A DNA stretch of 64,000 nt from Acholeplasmatales bacterium (lineage in GTDB: Bacteria > Bacillota_I > Bacilli_A > Izemoplasmatales > Izemoplasmataceae): contig RECF01000062.1 in NCBI GenBank assembly GCA_007694145.1, forward strand, positions 38,368-102,367, written 5' to 3'. The translations under genes and the position numbers were made by a program. Position 1 is the stretch's first letter; each line of letters opens with the position of its first letter. Shown piece by piece: positions 11,084 to 20,505 of this stretch. Below the pieces are notes generated by a model. That model was not told the origin of the DNA. It was given only the letters and a program-made list of their open reading frames with translations, and did not search any database.

Positions 11084-13153
11084 ATGGCGCGTACATTCAG
11101 TTTGGAAAAAACACGAAACATTGGAATCATGGCTCATATTGATGCGGGGAAAACCACGACAACCGAACGCGTCTTATTTCATACCGGCAAAATTCACAAA
11201 ATGGGTGAAACCCATGACGGGGCTTCTCAGATGGACTGGATGGCCCAAGAACAAGAGCGCGGCATTACCATCACCTCGGCCGCTACGACCGCCCTTTGGA
11301 AAGACCACCGTGTCAACATCATCGACACCCCAGGACATGTCGACTTCACCGTTGAAGTGTCCCGCTCGCTACGTGTCCTAGACGGCGCTGTCGCCGTATT
11401 AGATGCCCAAGCCGGTGTCGAACCCCAAACCGAGACGGTCTGGCGTCAGGCGACAGAGTACCGTGTTCCCCGCATCGTACTCATCAACAAAATGGACAAA
11501 ATCGGTGCTGATTTCGACTACAGCCTCCAATCGATCCGCAGCCGCTTAGGCGCTGAGGGTGTTGCCATCCAATGGCCGATCGGTGCTGAAAATCAGTTTG
11601 AAGGCATCGTCGATTTAGTCGAGCAAAAAGCCTATCGCTTCGATGGTTCAGCCGAAGAAAAATCCGTAGAAATCCCCATTCCCGAAGAACTCGTTGATAT
11701 TGTTGCGGAAAAACGGGATGAGTTGATTCAAAAACTCGCCGACTTCAACGAAGAGATGATGATGCAGTATCTTGAAGAAGAAGAGATTTCTGTCGAGTTA
11801 ATCAAAGAAACGATGCGTGCCGCCACGCTCAGTGTCCAGTTTTTCCCGGTCCTTTGCGGCAGCGCCTTCAAAAACAAAGGCATCAAGATGATGCTTGACG
11901 CGGTCATCGATTATTTGCCCTCACCCACCGACGTTGTTGAAGTCAAAGGCGTCATGAAAAATGGCGATGAGGTCCTCGTGCCCTCAACCGACGAAGAAAA
12001 GTTCGCCGCGCTCGCCTTCAAGGTTATGACCGATCCGTTTGTCGGCAAACTGACCTTCTTCCGGATTTATTCCGGTACGCTCAAAAAGGGCTCTTACGTC
12101 ATGAACACCTCAAAAGGCACCAAGGAACGTATCGGCCGCATTCTACTCATGCATGCGAACCACCGCGAAGAAGTCGATGAAGTGTATGCCGGCGATATCG
12201 CCGCAGCCATCGGCCTCAAGAACACCACCACCGGCGATACGCTTGCCCAAGAACGCCACGATATCATCCTTGAGAAGATGAACTTCCCCGAACCGGTCAT
12301 CAGCGTCGCCATCGAACCGAAATCAAAAGGCGACCAAGACAAGATGGGGATAGCTTTGCAAAAGCTGTCTGAGGAAGATCCCACCTTCAGAACCTACACC
12401 GATCAAGAGACTGGACAAACCATCATTGCCGGTATGGGTGAACTGCATCTTGACATCATCGTCGACCGGATGCGTCGCGAGTTCAAAGTAGAAGCCAATG
12501 TCGGGGCCCCACAGGTCAGCTATCGCGAGACCATCACGCAAGCAGCCGACATCGAAGGACGTTTTGTGCGTCAGTCCGGGGGTCGTGGTCAATACGGCCA
12601 TGTCTGGATTACCTTCGAACCCAATCCTGGCAAAGGGTATGAATTCGTCGACAAAGTCGTCGGCGGCGTCGTGCCACGAGAATACATCCCGGTCGTTGAC
12701 AAAGGTCTGCATGACTCACTTGAAGACGGCGTGTTGGCCGGCTATCCGCTCATCGATATCAAAGCAACGCTCTATGACGGATCCTACCACGATGTCGACT
12801 CATCGGAAATGGCGTTTAAGATTGCCGCTTCCATCGCGCTCAAGGCGACCCGTGAGAAATGCCAGCCAATCATCCTTGAACCGATTATGGATGTCGATGT
12901 CATCACACCTGACGACTATCTCGGCAACATCATCGGTGACTTGACGGCCCGTCGCGGTAAAATCGAAGCGCAGTCGCAACGCGGCAATGCGCATCAAATT
13001 GAGGCCAAAGTACCCTTGTCGGAAATGTTCGGTTATGCGACCGGTCTCCGCTCAAACAGCCAAGGCCGTGCCAACTACTCGATGAACTTTTCACACTATG
13101 AATCGGCACCCAAATCCATCTCGGAAGAAATCATCAAAAAACGTAACGGCTAA
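11084..13153 (+). CDS. fusA: Elongation factor G
   Basis: Canonical EF-G, 689 residues; the GTPase that drives ribosomal translocation and, with RRF, recycling. G1 [10 protein letters not shown] (residues ~17-26), G2 [11 protein letters not shown]3 DTPGHVDF with the catalytic His present, G4 NKMDK. Domains II-V follow, with [13 protein letters not shown] in domain IV. AAGGAG precedes the ATG at 11084. It is third in the str operon; tuf has its own promoter downstream. Confidence 0.98.
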   Translation: MARTFSLEKTRNIGIMAHIDAGKTTTTERVLFHTGKIHKMGETHDGASQMDWMAQEQERGITITSAATTALWKDHRVNIIDTPGHVDFTVEVSRSLRVLDGAVAVLDAQAGVEPQTETVWRQATEYRVPRIVLINKMDKIGADFDYSLQSIRSRLGAEGVAIQWPIGAENQFEGIVDLVEQKAYRFDGSAEEKSVEIPIPEELVDIVAEKRDELIQKLADFNEEMMMQYLEEEEISVELIKETMRAATLSVQFFPVLCGSAFKNKGIKMMLDAVIDYLPSPTDVVEVKGVMKNGDEVLVPSTDEEKFAALAFKVMTDPFVGKLTFFRIYSGTLKKGSYVMNTSKGTKERIGRILLMHANHREEVDEVYAGDIAAAIGLKNTTTGDTLAQERHDIILEKMNFPEPVISVAIEPKSKGDQDKMGIALQKLSEEDPTFRTYTDQETGQTIIAGMGELHLDIIVDRMRREFKVEANVGAPQVSYRETITQAADIEGRFVRQSGGRGQYGHVWITFEPNPGKGYEFVDKVVGGVVPREYIPVVDKGLHDSLEDGVLAGYPLIDIKATLYDGSYHDVDSSEMAFKIAASIALKATREKCQPIILEPIMDVDVITPDDYLGNIIGDLTARRGKIEAQSQRGNAHQIEAKVPLSEMFGYATGLRSNSQGRANYSMNFSHYESAPKSISEEIIKKRNG

Positions 13154-13179
13154 CACGGCGGACCAGTTACACGAATGAC

Positions 13180-13208
13180 TTGCAATCACCATGGATTTAA
13201 GTTAAAAT
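13180..13208 (+). promoter_or_regulatory. Promoter for tuf
   Basis: TTGCAA (13180-13185), 17-bp spacer, TAAAAT (13203-13208), within the 92-base fusA-tuf gap. It allows tuf expression independent of the str operon. Confidence 0.7.
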
Positions 13209-13245
13209 AACTATGATATAAGACCAAATCAAGGAGGAAACACTA

Positions 13246-14436
13246 ATGGGTAAACAAAAATTTGAACGTACAAAACCCCATGTCAATATTGGCACCATTG
13301 GCCACGTCGACCACGGAAAAACGACATTGACTGCCGCCATTGCGACCATTTTGGCCAAACGGGGCATCGGTGGAACAACGGCCGCAACCTATGATTCCAT
13401 CGACAATGCGCCTGAAGAGAAAGAAAGAGGCATCACCATCAACACCGCACACATCGAGTATTCAACTGAAGCGCGCCATTATGCGCACGTTGATTGCCCC
13501 GGCCACGCGGACTACGTCAAAAACATGATCACTGGCGCTGCCCAAATGGACGGTGCGATTCTCGTGGTCAGCGCCGCTGACGGCCCGATGCCGCAAACCC
13601 GTGAACACATCCTGCTCAGCCGCCAAGTCGGCGTGCCAAAACTGGTTGTTTTCATGAACAAAGTCGACATGGTCGACGATGAAGAACTACTCGAACTGGT
13701 TGAACTTGAGATTCGCGAACTGCTCAGCGAATACGACTTCCCAGGCGACGACATTCCTGTCATTCGTGGTTCTGCCCTCAGAGCGCTTGAAGGCGACGAA
13801 AACTATGAAGAGAATGTCATCGAACTGATGGAAGCTGTCGACACGTACATCGAAGATCCTATCCGTGAAACCGACAAGCCGTTCCTGATGCCTGTCGAGG
13901 ACGTCTTCTCCATTACTGGACGCGGTACGGTTGCAACGGGTCGTATCGACCGTGGAACCATCAAAGTCCAAGAAGAAATTGAGATCGTTGGTATCCGTGC
14001 CACACGCAAATGTGTTGTAACCGGTGTTGAAATGTTCCGCAAACTGCTTGACCGCGGTGAAGCTGGCGACAACATCGGCGCCTTGCTTCGTGGTGTAAGC
14101 CGTGAAGACATCGAACGTGGCCAAGTACTTGCTAAACCGGGCAGCGTGACCCCCCACACAAGATTCCGTGGTGAAGTCTATGTCCTCTCTAAAGCAGAAG
14201 GCGGACGCCACACGGCGTTCTTCTCGAACTACAGACCGCAGTTTTACTTCCGTACGACCGATGTGACCGGTGTCATCGAACTGCCTGAGGGCGTTGAGAT
14301 GGTCATGCCTGGTGACAACGTCGAGATGATCGTTGACCTGATTCACCCCATCGCCCTTGAACAAGGTACGAAGTTCTCGATCCGCGAAGGTGGACGTACA
14401 GTCGGCGCCGGCATCGTTGCCGAAGTCATCAAGTAG
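13246..14436 (+). CDS. tuf: Elongation factor Tu
   Basis: 396 residues, standard length. It delivers aminoacyl-tRNA to the ribosome. G1 [10 protein letters not shown]2 [13 protein letters not shown]3 DCPGHADY with His, G4 NKVD, and the C-terminal [12 protein letters not shown] typical of the family. AAGGAGG precedes the ATG. It has its own promoter (13180-13208) and a strong terminator (14456-14510), so it can be a monocistronic unit. A single copy lies in this window. Confidence 0.99.
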   Translation: MGKQKFERTKPHVNIGTIGHVDHGKTTLTAAIATILAKRGIGGTTAATYDSIDNAPEEKERGITINTAHIEYSTEARHYAHVDCPGHADYVKNMITGAAQMDGAILVVSAADGPMPQTREHILLSRQVGVPKLVVFMNKVDMVDDEELLELVELEIRELLSEYDFPGDDIPVIRGSALRALEGDENYEENVIELMEAVDTYIEDPIRETDKPFLMPVEDVFSITGRGTVATGRIDRGTIKVQEEIEIVGIRATRKCVVTGVEMFRKLLDRGEAGDNIGALLRGVSREDIERGQVLAKPGSVTPHTRFRGEVYVLSKAEGGRHTAFFSNYRPQFYFRTTDVTGVIELPEGVEMVMPGDNVEMIVDLIHPIALEQGTKFSIREGGRTVGAGIVAEVIK

Positions 14437-14455
14437 TCTGATTTCCAAGCGTCTT

Positions 14456-14510
14456 AAGGCCATAAAGTTAAGGATCTGATCGGATCTTTCATCTTTATGG
14501 CCTTTTTTTT
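14456..14510 (+). terminator. Intrinsic terminator after tuf
   Basis: AAGGCCATAAAG pairs with CTTTATGGCCTT (12 bp), enclosing a secondary GATC-type hairpin, followed by eight T's. Confidence 0.9.
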
Positions 14511-14543
14511 CCAGCACAAGCGGGCCGTGTTTTCAAGACGTCG

Positions 14544-14571
14544 TTCAAGCGGCCACAGCCTGTGCTATAAT
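14544..14571 (+). promoter_or_regulatory. Promoter for the EF-G-like gene
   Basis: TATAAT at 14566-14571 is perfect; the -35 (TTCAAG, 16-bp spacer) is weak. It lies between the tuf terminator and the EF-G paralogue. Confidence 0.5.
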
Positions 14572-14609
14572 AGACATGAAGTCAAATATTCCATGGAGGC
14601 AAATGTTTC

Positions 14610-16697
14610 ATGAAACAGTATGATACCGCTAAAATACGTAACATCGCCATCCTCGGACATCTCGGTTCAGGCAAGACCTCCTTGTCCGAATCCATTTTAT
14701 ACGTCACCGGTGCGATCGGCAAAAAAGGTGAAGTTGAAAAGAAGAATACCGTTGCCGACTACTTGCCTGAAGAGCATACGAGGCAAACCACATTGGCCAT
14801 GAGTCTCATTCCATGTGCGTGGCAAGACTACAAGTTCAACTTCATCGATACACCAGGTAGTGAAGAGTTCCTCGGTGAACTGAATCAGGTCCTGTCCGTG
14901 GTCAAAGGTGCCATCTTGGTCATCGATGGTGCTAAGGGCATTGAAGTTGGAACGGAGCGCATTTGGATTGAGTTGACCAAACGCCACATTCCGACCATCA
15001 TCTTCATCAACAAACTCGACAAGGAAAACATCAAATTCAACGAACTCATCAGCAACATCCGCGAACGTTTTGGCAAGCAGGTGGTTCCCTTCTCCTGGCC
15101 CATTGGCGAAGCCGCTGATTTCAATGGCTATGTAGACATGATTGAAATGCAAGCCCGTGTCACCGATTCGCAAGATGCAAGCCAGCCGGTCGACATGCCG
15201 GCAGACCTCGCCGATGAGGTGGCATCTTGGCGTGAGCAAATTGTCGAAGCCGTCGCTGAGTCATCGGAAGAACTGCTTGAGAAGTATTTTGAAGGGGAAG
15301 AACTGACACTCGATGAGATCCGTTCTGCCCTGCGTACCGGTGTCATGGCTGCCGAACTCTATCCCATCGTTGTCGGCAGCGCGACCAAGACACTCGGCAT
15401 GCGAACCATGCTCGACATGCTTGGCAATTTCTTCCCTGCACCGGATGAGTTAAAGCCGATGAAGGGCACAGACCTGGGAACCGGCGAGACCGTCATCCGT
15501 AAAACCGACAACAACGAACCGTTCTCAGCCTATGTATTCAAAACAACCGTCGACCCGTTCATCGGTGCTGTCAACTTGTTCAAAGTCGTTTCAGGCACCT
15601 TGTCGGCAGGGCGCGAAATTCTCGTTGCCAACAACAAGGAAACCGAAAAAGTGAGCCAGCTGTTCACGATGTCGGGCAAAACCCAGGTGCCGCTAGAAAC
15701 CATCAGTGCTGGTGATATCGGTGCGGTAGCGAAACTCGACAACATTTTCACTGGTGCCACCTTATGCGACCCGAAACATCCGGTTGTATTCGAAGGGGCC
15801 GAGATTCCTACGCCAACGATTTACATGGCCGTCCAGCCGAAGAACAAACAAGATGAAGATAAAATTTCATCCGCCTTGCAACGCCTACGCACCGAAGATC
15901 CGACCTTTGAAGTCGTCCGCAACAAGGAAACGGCTCAGCTTTTGATTGGTGGACAAGGGCACACGCACATCGGCTTCATTCTTGAGAAAATGAAAAATAT
16001 GTTCAAAGTCGATGTCGACACCGCCGATCAGCGGATTGTCTACCGTGAGACCATCAAGAAGCGGACCGAAGCGCAAGGTCGCCACAAAAAACAATCGGGC
16101 GGTGCCGGTCAGTTCGGCGATGTTTGGATTCGTTTTGAGCCACTCAACTCCAATGAAAAAACATTTGAGTTTACCGATCAAGTTGTCGGTGGTTCCGTTC
16201 CGAAAAACTACTTCCCCGCTGTTGAGAAAGGTTTGGTTGAAACACTCGAAGCCGGACCGCTTGCTGGGTTCCCTGTCATCGGCGTCAAAGCCACTTTGTA
16301 TGACGGGTCGTACCATCCAGTCGACTCCAATGAGATTTCCTTTAAACTAGCAGCGTCGCTCGCATTCCGCAACGCCTGCAAAGATGCACAGCCGACCATT
16401 CTTGAACCCATCATGAAAGTGCGCATCACCGTGAAAGACGACTATGTCGGCGATGTCATGGGCGACATCAACAAGCGTCGTGGTCGTGTGCTTGGCATGG
16501 AACCCATCGGCGGTGGCATACAAGTCATCTCTGCCGATATTCCCGAAGCCGAAATTGTCAAGTATGCCATCGACCTCAAGGCGATGACCCAAGGTTCAGG
16601 GGCATTCACCCGTGAATTCGACCGTTATGAAGAGGTACCTGGCAACCTGATCGACAAAATTATCGAAGAACAAAAGCTTCAAGAAGAACGCAAGTAG
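14610..16697 (+). CDS. Elongation factor G-like translation GTPase (EF-G paralogue)
   Basis: 695 residues with the full EF-G domain layout, but divergent. G1 is GHLGSGKTS (residues 16-24) instead of AHIDAGKT; G4 is NKLDKE. G3 is DTPGSEEF, so the catalytic His of DTPGHVDF is replaced by Ser. The domain IV segment KQSGGAGQFGDVWIRFEP is kept. Members of this EF-G-like family are widespread next to a normal fusA; their role is poorly defined (some EF-G2 proteins act in recycling or hydrolyse GTP slowly). It is not a tetracycline-protection protein by its G1/G3 motifs. It has its own promoter and terminator. Confidence 0.88.
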   Translation: MKQYDTAKIRNIAILGHLGSGKTSLSESILYVTGAIGKKGEVEKKNTVADYLPEEHTRQTTLAMSLIPCAWQDYKFNFIDTPGSEEFLGELNQVLSVVKGAILVIDGAKGIEVGTERIWIELTKRHIPTIIFINKLDKENIKFNELISNIRERFGKQVVPFSWPIGEAADFNGYVDMIEMQARVTDSQDASQPVDMPADLADEVASWREQIVEAVAESSEELLEKYFEGEELTLDEIRSALRTGVMAAELYPIVVGSATKTLGMRTMLDMLGNFFPAPDELKPMKGTDLGTGETVIRKTDNNEPFSAYVFKTTVDPFIGAVNLFKVVSGTLSAGREILVANNKETEKVSQLFTMSGKTQVPLETISAGDIGAVAKLDNIFTGATLCDPKHPVVFEGAEIPTPTIYMAVQPKNKQDEDKISSALQRLRTEDPTFEVVRNKETAQLLIGGQGHTHIGFILEKMKNMFKVDVDTADQRIVYRETIKKRTEAQGRHKKQSGGAGQFGDVWIRFEPLNSNEKTFEFTDQVVGGSVPKNYFPAVEKGLVETLEAGPLAGFPVIGVKATLYDGSYHPVDSNEISFKLAASLAFRNACKDAQPTILEPIMKVRITVKDDYVGDVMGDINKRRGRVLGMEPIGGGIQVISADIPEAEIVKYAIDLKAMTQGSGAFTREFDRYEEVPGNLIDKIIEEQKLQEERK

Positions 16698-16707
16698 ACA
16701 CCCTTGG

Positions 16708-16739
16708 CGGACCGCGCGAAAAAAGCGGTCCGTTTTTTT
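16708..16739 (+). terminator. Intrinsic terminator after the EF-G-like gene
   Basis: Perfect 8-bp stem CGGACCGC/GCGGTCCG with a 9-base A-rich loop and seven T's. Confidence 0.92.
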
Positions 16740-16748
16740 GTCTTTCGC

Positions 16749-16777
16749 CTGAAATTTAGTGCGAAAAAGCGTATAAT
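16749..16777 (+). promoter_or_regulatory. Promoter for tatD and following genes
   Basis: CTGAAA (16749-16754), 17 bp, TATAAT (16772-16777). It should drive tatD, the HtrA-like gene and possibly ychF onward. Confidence 0.65.
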
Positions 16778-16799
16778 GGTACTACAAGGAGTTGATGTC

Positions 16800-17570
16800 A
16801 TGCTCATTGATACACACGTCCACCTGAACAATCCCGCCTTGCTTGAAACCTTACCCGCCGTGCTTGAGAAAGCCGAACGGGCCGGTGTAAAGACCATGGT
16901 GGTAGTCGGGTATGACCCGGCAAGTAACCTCAAGGCCCTTGAGCTTGCGAAGACGCATACACCGCTTTATGCGGCCGTTGGGTTTCACCCGACTGAGGCA
17001 ACGAAAGTTAAAGAAGCCGACTATGCCACCTTAGCTGCGTGGCTTGAGTGCGAAAAGGTTGTCGCCCTTGGGGAAATCGGGCTTGACTTTTACTGGGACA
17101 AAACCCATCATGATACCCAAGTCGCGGTGTTCAAACGACAAATTGAAATGGCTCAGGCCCGTCGGTTGCCCATTGCCGTTCACATGCGTGATGCGACCGA
17201 AAAAACGTATGAAACGTTGAAACCGTACGCACCGCTTGTCGGTGTCATGCATTGTTACAGTGGGTCGGCGGAGATGGCCGAAAAGTTCGTCGGACTCGGC
17301 ATGCACATTTCCCTCGGCGGTCCGGTCACCTTCAAAAATGCACGCGTCCCTAAAGCGGTCGCCCGCATCGTCCCGCTTGAGCGTCTCTTGATTGAGACGG
17401 ATGCCCCGTATCTAGCCCCCCACCCTTACCGGGGGAAGCAGAATCATCCAGGCTATCTCCCCCTTATTGCCCAGGCGATTGCCGATGAACGCGGTATCAC
17501 CTATGAAGCAGTGGCAGAAGCTACTACCCGTAATGCACGGAAACTTTTCCTATTCAAGGAGGCGACATAA
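16800..17570 (+). CDS. tatD: TatD family metal-dependent DNase
   Basis: 256 residues, amidohydrolase-fold nuclease. Metal ligands are visible: DTHVHLNN (HxH, residues 6 and 8), ALGEIGLDFYWD (Glu), PIAVHMRDA (His), GVMHCYSG (His) and IETDAPYLAP (Asp). The start is ATG 16800: CAAGGAG is 9 bases upstream and MLIDTHVHL is the family N-terminus. The longer frame beginning at 16704 reads through a terminator and is rejected. The stop overlaps the next start by one base (TAATG), implying translational coupling with the protease gene. Confidence 0.95.
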   Translation: MLIDTHVHLNNPALLETLPAVLEKAERAGVKTMVVVGYDPASNLKALELAKTHTPLYAAVGFHPTEATKVKEADYATLAAWLECEKVVALGEIGLDFYWDKTHHDTQVAVFKRQIEMAQARRLPIAVHMRDATEKTYETLKPYAPLVGVMHCYSGSAEMAEKFVGLGMHISLGGPVTFKNARVPKAVARIVPLERLLIETDAPYLAPHPYRGKQNHPGYLPLIAQAIADERGITYEAVAEATTRNARKLFLFKEAT

Positions 17571-18853
17571 TGAAACGCATTTTCCTACTTCTCAGTCTCA
17601 TGTCTTTGATGGTACTTGCGGCCTGTGATTACAATTTTGATGGTGAGCGCACCGGGTTCACTGAAGATCAAATCCGCAATATTGTTGACGATCACATCGC
17701 CAACCGTGGTGATGAGAACTTGCTTTACATCACCGAAGCCCAGCTTGTTACACTGATCAACAGTCTCTTACCGGCGACACTCTCACCTCAGGAAATCGCC
17801 GATATCGTGACCGAGTACGTTCCGACGGACTTGACCCGAGGAGAAATACTCGATCTGATTATCGACCTGATGCCTGAAGACCGTTACACGACGACATACG
17901 ACCTGGCCTCATTTGAACAGCACCTCGTCGACATGGTCGCCGATCGGGCAAATAGCCTCGTTGGCATCCAGTCATTGCGCGGGTTAACTGGTGGCACGGG
18001 TTCTGGTGTCATTTACAAAAGTGTCGGCAATCGCTATTATGTCATCACCAACCATCATGTCATTGAAAATCACACCGAGATTGAAGTGATTTATGAGCGC
18101 AACGGCATCTTGTTCACCATCGGCTTCGACGATATTACCTTCTATGGTTCAGATGCCACCACCGATGTGGCGGTGTTGTCTTTTGTATCGGACAAAGCGT
18201 TTGATGTCGCCCCGTTTGCGGACTCGTATTTGTTGCAGGTTGGCCAAATCGTCATCGCGATGGGGAATCCACTTGGTTTCAATTACTATGGTACTGTCAC
18301 CCAGGGGGTGCTTTCTGGCACGACCCGTTTCATGGAACAGGGTGATTTCAACGCCACCGTCTTGCAGCACGATGCGGCCTTGAGTCCTGGAAACAGCGGC
18401 GGTCCACTTTTCAACATCAACGGTGAAGTCATCGGCATCAACTTTATGAAAATCATTGACTCAGTGGCATCGGGCATCGGCTTTGCCATACCGAGCAATA
18501 CCGTCTTACGCATTGCCAAAGATCTTGAAGAGGTCGGCACCATCATCCGCCCGTTCCTCGGTATTTCCTCAGCGGTTTTGGTGAATGAATGCGGCCTTGA
18601 CTATGGGGTTTGCCTCAGCGAAGTCATCGCAGGCGGTGCCGCAGCCGCGGCCGGTTTGCGTCCCGGTGATGTCATTATCGGCTATCGCCACGCAAGCGAA
18701 GAAGCGTTCTTACCCATTTTCAATTTCAATGATTTGCGCGAAGCCATTCTAAACTCGCGTGTCGGCGACCAAGTCGTCGTAGAGTATATTCGTGATGGTG
18801 AGACATTCACCTCACCAACAACCGAACTGAACCCCCATCCTGACGATGCGTAG
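17570..18853 (+). CDS. HtrA/DegP-type trypsin-like serine protease, predicted lipoprotein
   Basis: 427 residues. A lipoprotein signal (MKRIFLLLSL..., lipobox LAAC, Cys19) should anchor it to the outer face of the membrane, unlike typical Gram-positive HtrA, which has a transmembrane anchor. A ~100-residue linker follows, rich in short helical repeats (DQIRNIV..., QEIADIV..., GEILDLI). The trypsin domain has the full triad His163 (TNHHVI), Asp199 (TTDVAVL) and Ser276 (GNSGGPL). One C-terminal PDZ domain (~345-415) carries AGGAAAAAGLRPGDVII. Likely role: quality control of extracytoplasmic proteins. Translationally coupled to tatD. Confidence 0.9.
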   Translation: MKRIFLLLSLMSLMVLAACDYNFDGERTGFTEDQIRNIVDDHIANRGDENLLYITEAQLVTLINSLLPATLSPQEIADIVTEYVPTDLTRGEILDLIIDLMPEDRYTTTYDLASFEQHLVDMVADRANSLVGIQSLRGLTGGTGSGVIYKSVGNRYYVITNHHVIENHTEIEVIYERNGILFTIGFDDITFYGSDATTDVAVLSFVSDKAFDVAPFADSYLLQVGQIVIAMGNPLGFNYYGTVTQGVLSGTTRFMEQGDFNATVLQHDAALSPGNSGGPLFNINGEVIGINFMKIIDSVASGIGFAIPSNTVLRIAKDLEEVGTIIRPFLGISSAVLVNECGLDYGVCLSEVIAGGAAAAAGLRPGDVIIGYRHASEEAFLPIFNFNDLREAILNSRVGDQVVVEYIRDGETFTSPTTELNPHPDDA

Positions 18854-18876
18854 ACAGTTAATGAGGAGGCCATAAC

Positions 18877-19977
18877 ATGCCCTTATCTGCTGGAATCATC
18901 GGTTTGCCCAACGTCGGCAAATCCACGGTATTCAATGCTTTGACGCGCGCTGAAGTGCTTGCGGCCAATTATCCGTTTTCCACCCTCGAACCCAATGTCG
19001 GCACCGTTGTCGTACCCGATGAACGTCTAGAGCGTCTTGCAAGCATGCTCAATCCTGCGAAGACCATCCCAACGACGGTGGAGTTCACCGATATCGCCGG
19101 TCTTGTCAAGGGTGCAAGCAAAGGGGAGGGGCTTGGCAACCAGTTTTTGGCCCATATCCGGAATGTCGATGCCGTCATCCATGTTTTACGCTGCTTTGAA
19201 GATGGCGATGTCAGCCATGTCGACGGAACGGTTGACCCGGTCCGGGATATGGATACGGTCTTAAGTGAGCTGATGCTTGCCGATTTAGACACCGCGCAAA
19301 AACGATTGCCGAAAATTGAAAAAAAGGCATGGCTCAAGGTCGATGTCGACATCACCCGTGAGTACGAGGTACTCATGGCTGTTCGCGACTGCCTTCTTGA
19401 AGGCAAGCCGGTCTCCTCACTCCCCCTCAACGCCTTTGAAGAAGCGGTAATCAAACCGTATGGTTTCCTGACCGCCAAACCAGTCTTGTACTTGTGCAAT
19501 GTCTCCGAAGAAGATTTTCTTGAAAACCGGATCAACAACCATGTACAAGCTGTACTAGATGCCGTCACGGATCATGGCACAACGGCGATTTTGAGTGCGA
19601 AGTTCGAGGATGACCTGGCCGATTTAGACGGTGAAGAACAACAGTTTTATCTCGCTGATTTCGGGTTGGATAAAAGCGGTCTTTCGGCGTTGATCGAGGC
19701 GACATACGCCCTGCTTGGGTTGGCGACATTCTTCACGACGGAGTCGTCGATTTTACGTGCATGGACGTTTCGGCAAGGGTTGACAGCCCCTGCTTGTGCA
19801 GGGATTATCCACAGCGATTTTGAGCGCGGTTTTATCCGCGCTGAAACCATTCACTGTGAGGTATTGTTTACCGTTGGCACGCTCACAAAAGCCAAAGAAA
19901 CCGGTCAGATTCGTTCCGAAGGGAAAAACTATATCGTTCGGGACGGCGATGTCATCTTGTTCCGCTTCAACGTCTAG
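18877..19977 (+). CDS. ychF: Redox-regulated ATPase/GTPase YchF
   Basis: 366 residues, the usual length for this Obg-family P-loop protein. G1 GLPNVGKST (residues ~7-15), G3 DIAGLVKGASKGEGLGNQF. G4 is NVSEED, the NxxE form that in YchF/OLA1 explains preference for ATP over GTP. The C-terminal TGS-like domain ends with RSEGKNYIVRDGDVILFRFNV. GAGGAGG precedes the ATG. It binds ribosomes and is linked to oxidative stress responses in other bacteria. Confidence 0.96.
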   Translation: MPLSAGIIGLPNVGKSTVFNALTRAEVLAANYPFSTLEPNVGTVVVPDERLERLASMLNPAKTIPTTVEFTDIAGLVKGASKGEGLGNQFLAHIRNVDAVIHVLRCFEDGDVSHVDGTVDPVRDMDTVLSELMLADLDTAQKRLPKIEKKAWLKVDVDITREYEVLMAVRDCLLEGKPVSSLPLNAFEEAVIKPYGFLTAKPVLYLCNVSEEDFLENRINNHVQAVLDAVTDHGTTAILSAKFEDDLADLDGEEQQFYLADFGLDKSGLSALIEATYALLGLATFFTTESSILRAWTFRQGLTAPACAGIIHSDFERGFIRAETIHCEVLFTVGTLTKAKETGQIRSEGKNYIVRDGDVILFRFNV

Positions 19978-19988
19978 AGGAGGATTGT

Positions 19989-20459
19989 ATGCTTTTACAG
20001 TATGTTTCGCTGATACTACTCATGTTTTTTATCACATTTTTTGCCGGTGTCTTCTGGAAGTACATCCGGACTAAAACCGTTGTGCCACAAAAAATGTTCA
20101 GCTATAAACAAGGCGGGTTGTTTGAACACTACATCATCGTGGGAACCCTCACGGTGCTCATCATCTTTTTGCACCTTGCCTTTGATCTTTCTCCATTTGG
20201 TGAGAATATCTTGAACCGCGTGATCAGTATCCTGACCCTTGCCGGTGTCGGATACGCTTTTCTCGTGTTCATCTTCATTTTCATGTTTTACCTTATCGCG
20301 GTGATTTACACCAAAATTGTGAAGATTGAAGATCGACAAGCTTTTTTCGGTCGACACAACGACCGGATTGTCACGACCGCGATGATTCTGTCCGCAATTT
20401 TGATGGTGCCTGTGCTAATCATCGGCATCCTACAGCTATTGGGTGTCATCGGAACATAA
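19989..20459 (+). CDS. Hypothetical four-helix membrane protein
   Basis: 156 residues, no family recognised. Four hydrophobic segments: ~4-24, ~49-68, ~80-107 and ~130-152. A basic loop after the first (WKYIRTKTVVPQK) suggests it faces the cytoplasm. A short polar stretch, KIEDRQAFFGRHNDRIV, separates helices three and four. It starts with a clear AGAGGAGG-ATG 11 bases after ychF, so it probably belongs to that transcript. No signal peptide cleavage site or catalytic motif was seen. Confidence 0.7.
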   Translation: MLLQYVSLILLMFFITFFAGVFWKYIRTKTVVPQKMFSYKQGGLFEHYIIVGTLTVLIIFLHLAFDLSPFGENILNRVISILTLAGVGYAFLVFIFIFMFYLIAVIYTKIVKIEDRQAFFGRHNDRIVTTAMILSAILMVPVLIIGILQLLGVIGT

Positions 20460-20505
20460 ACTGCGGCTACGAACCGTGTATCCCCTTTAAAGAATGGAGG
20501 CATCT

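Noticed and set aside
13687..14517. 276-codon antisense frame across tuf
   Set aside because: It reads through the tuf terminator and mirrors tuf codon structure; no independent signals.
14610..16697. Tetracycline ribosomal protection protein
   Set aside because: Its G1 and G3 sequences and overall pattern fit the EF-G-like paralogue family instead; no resistance context.
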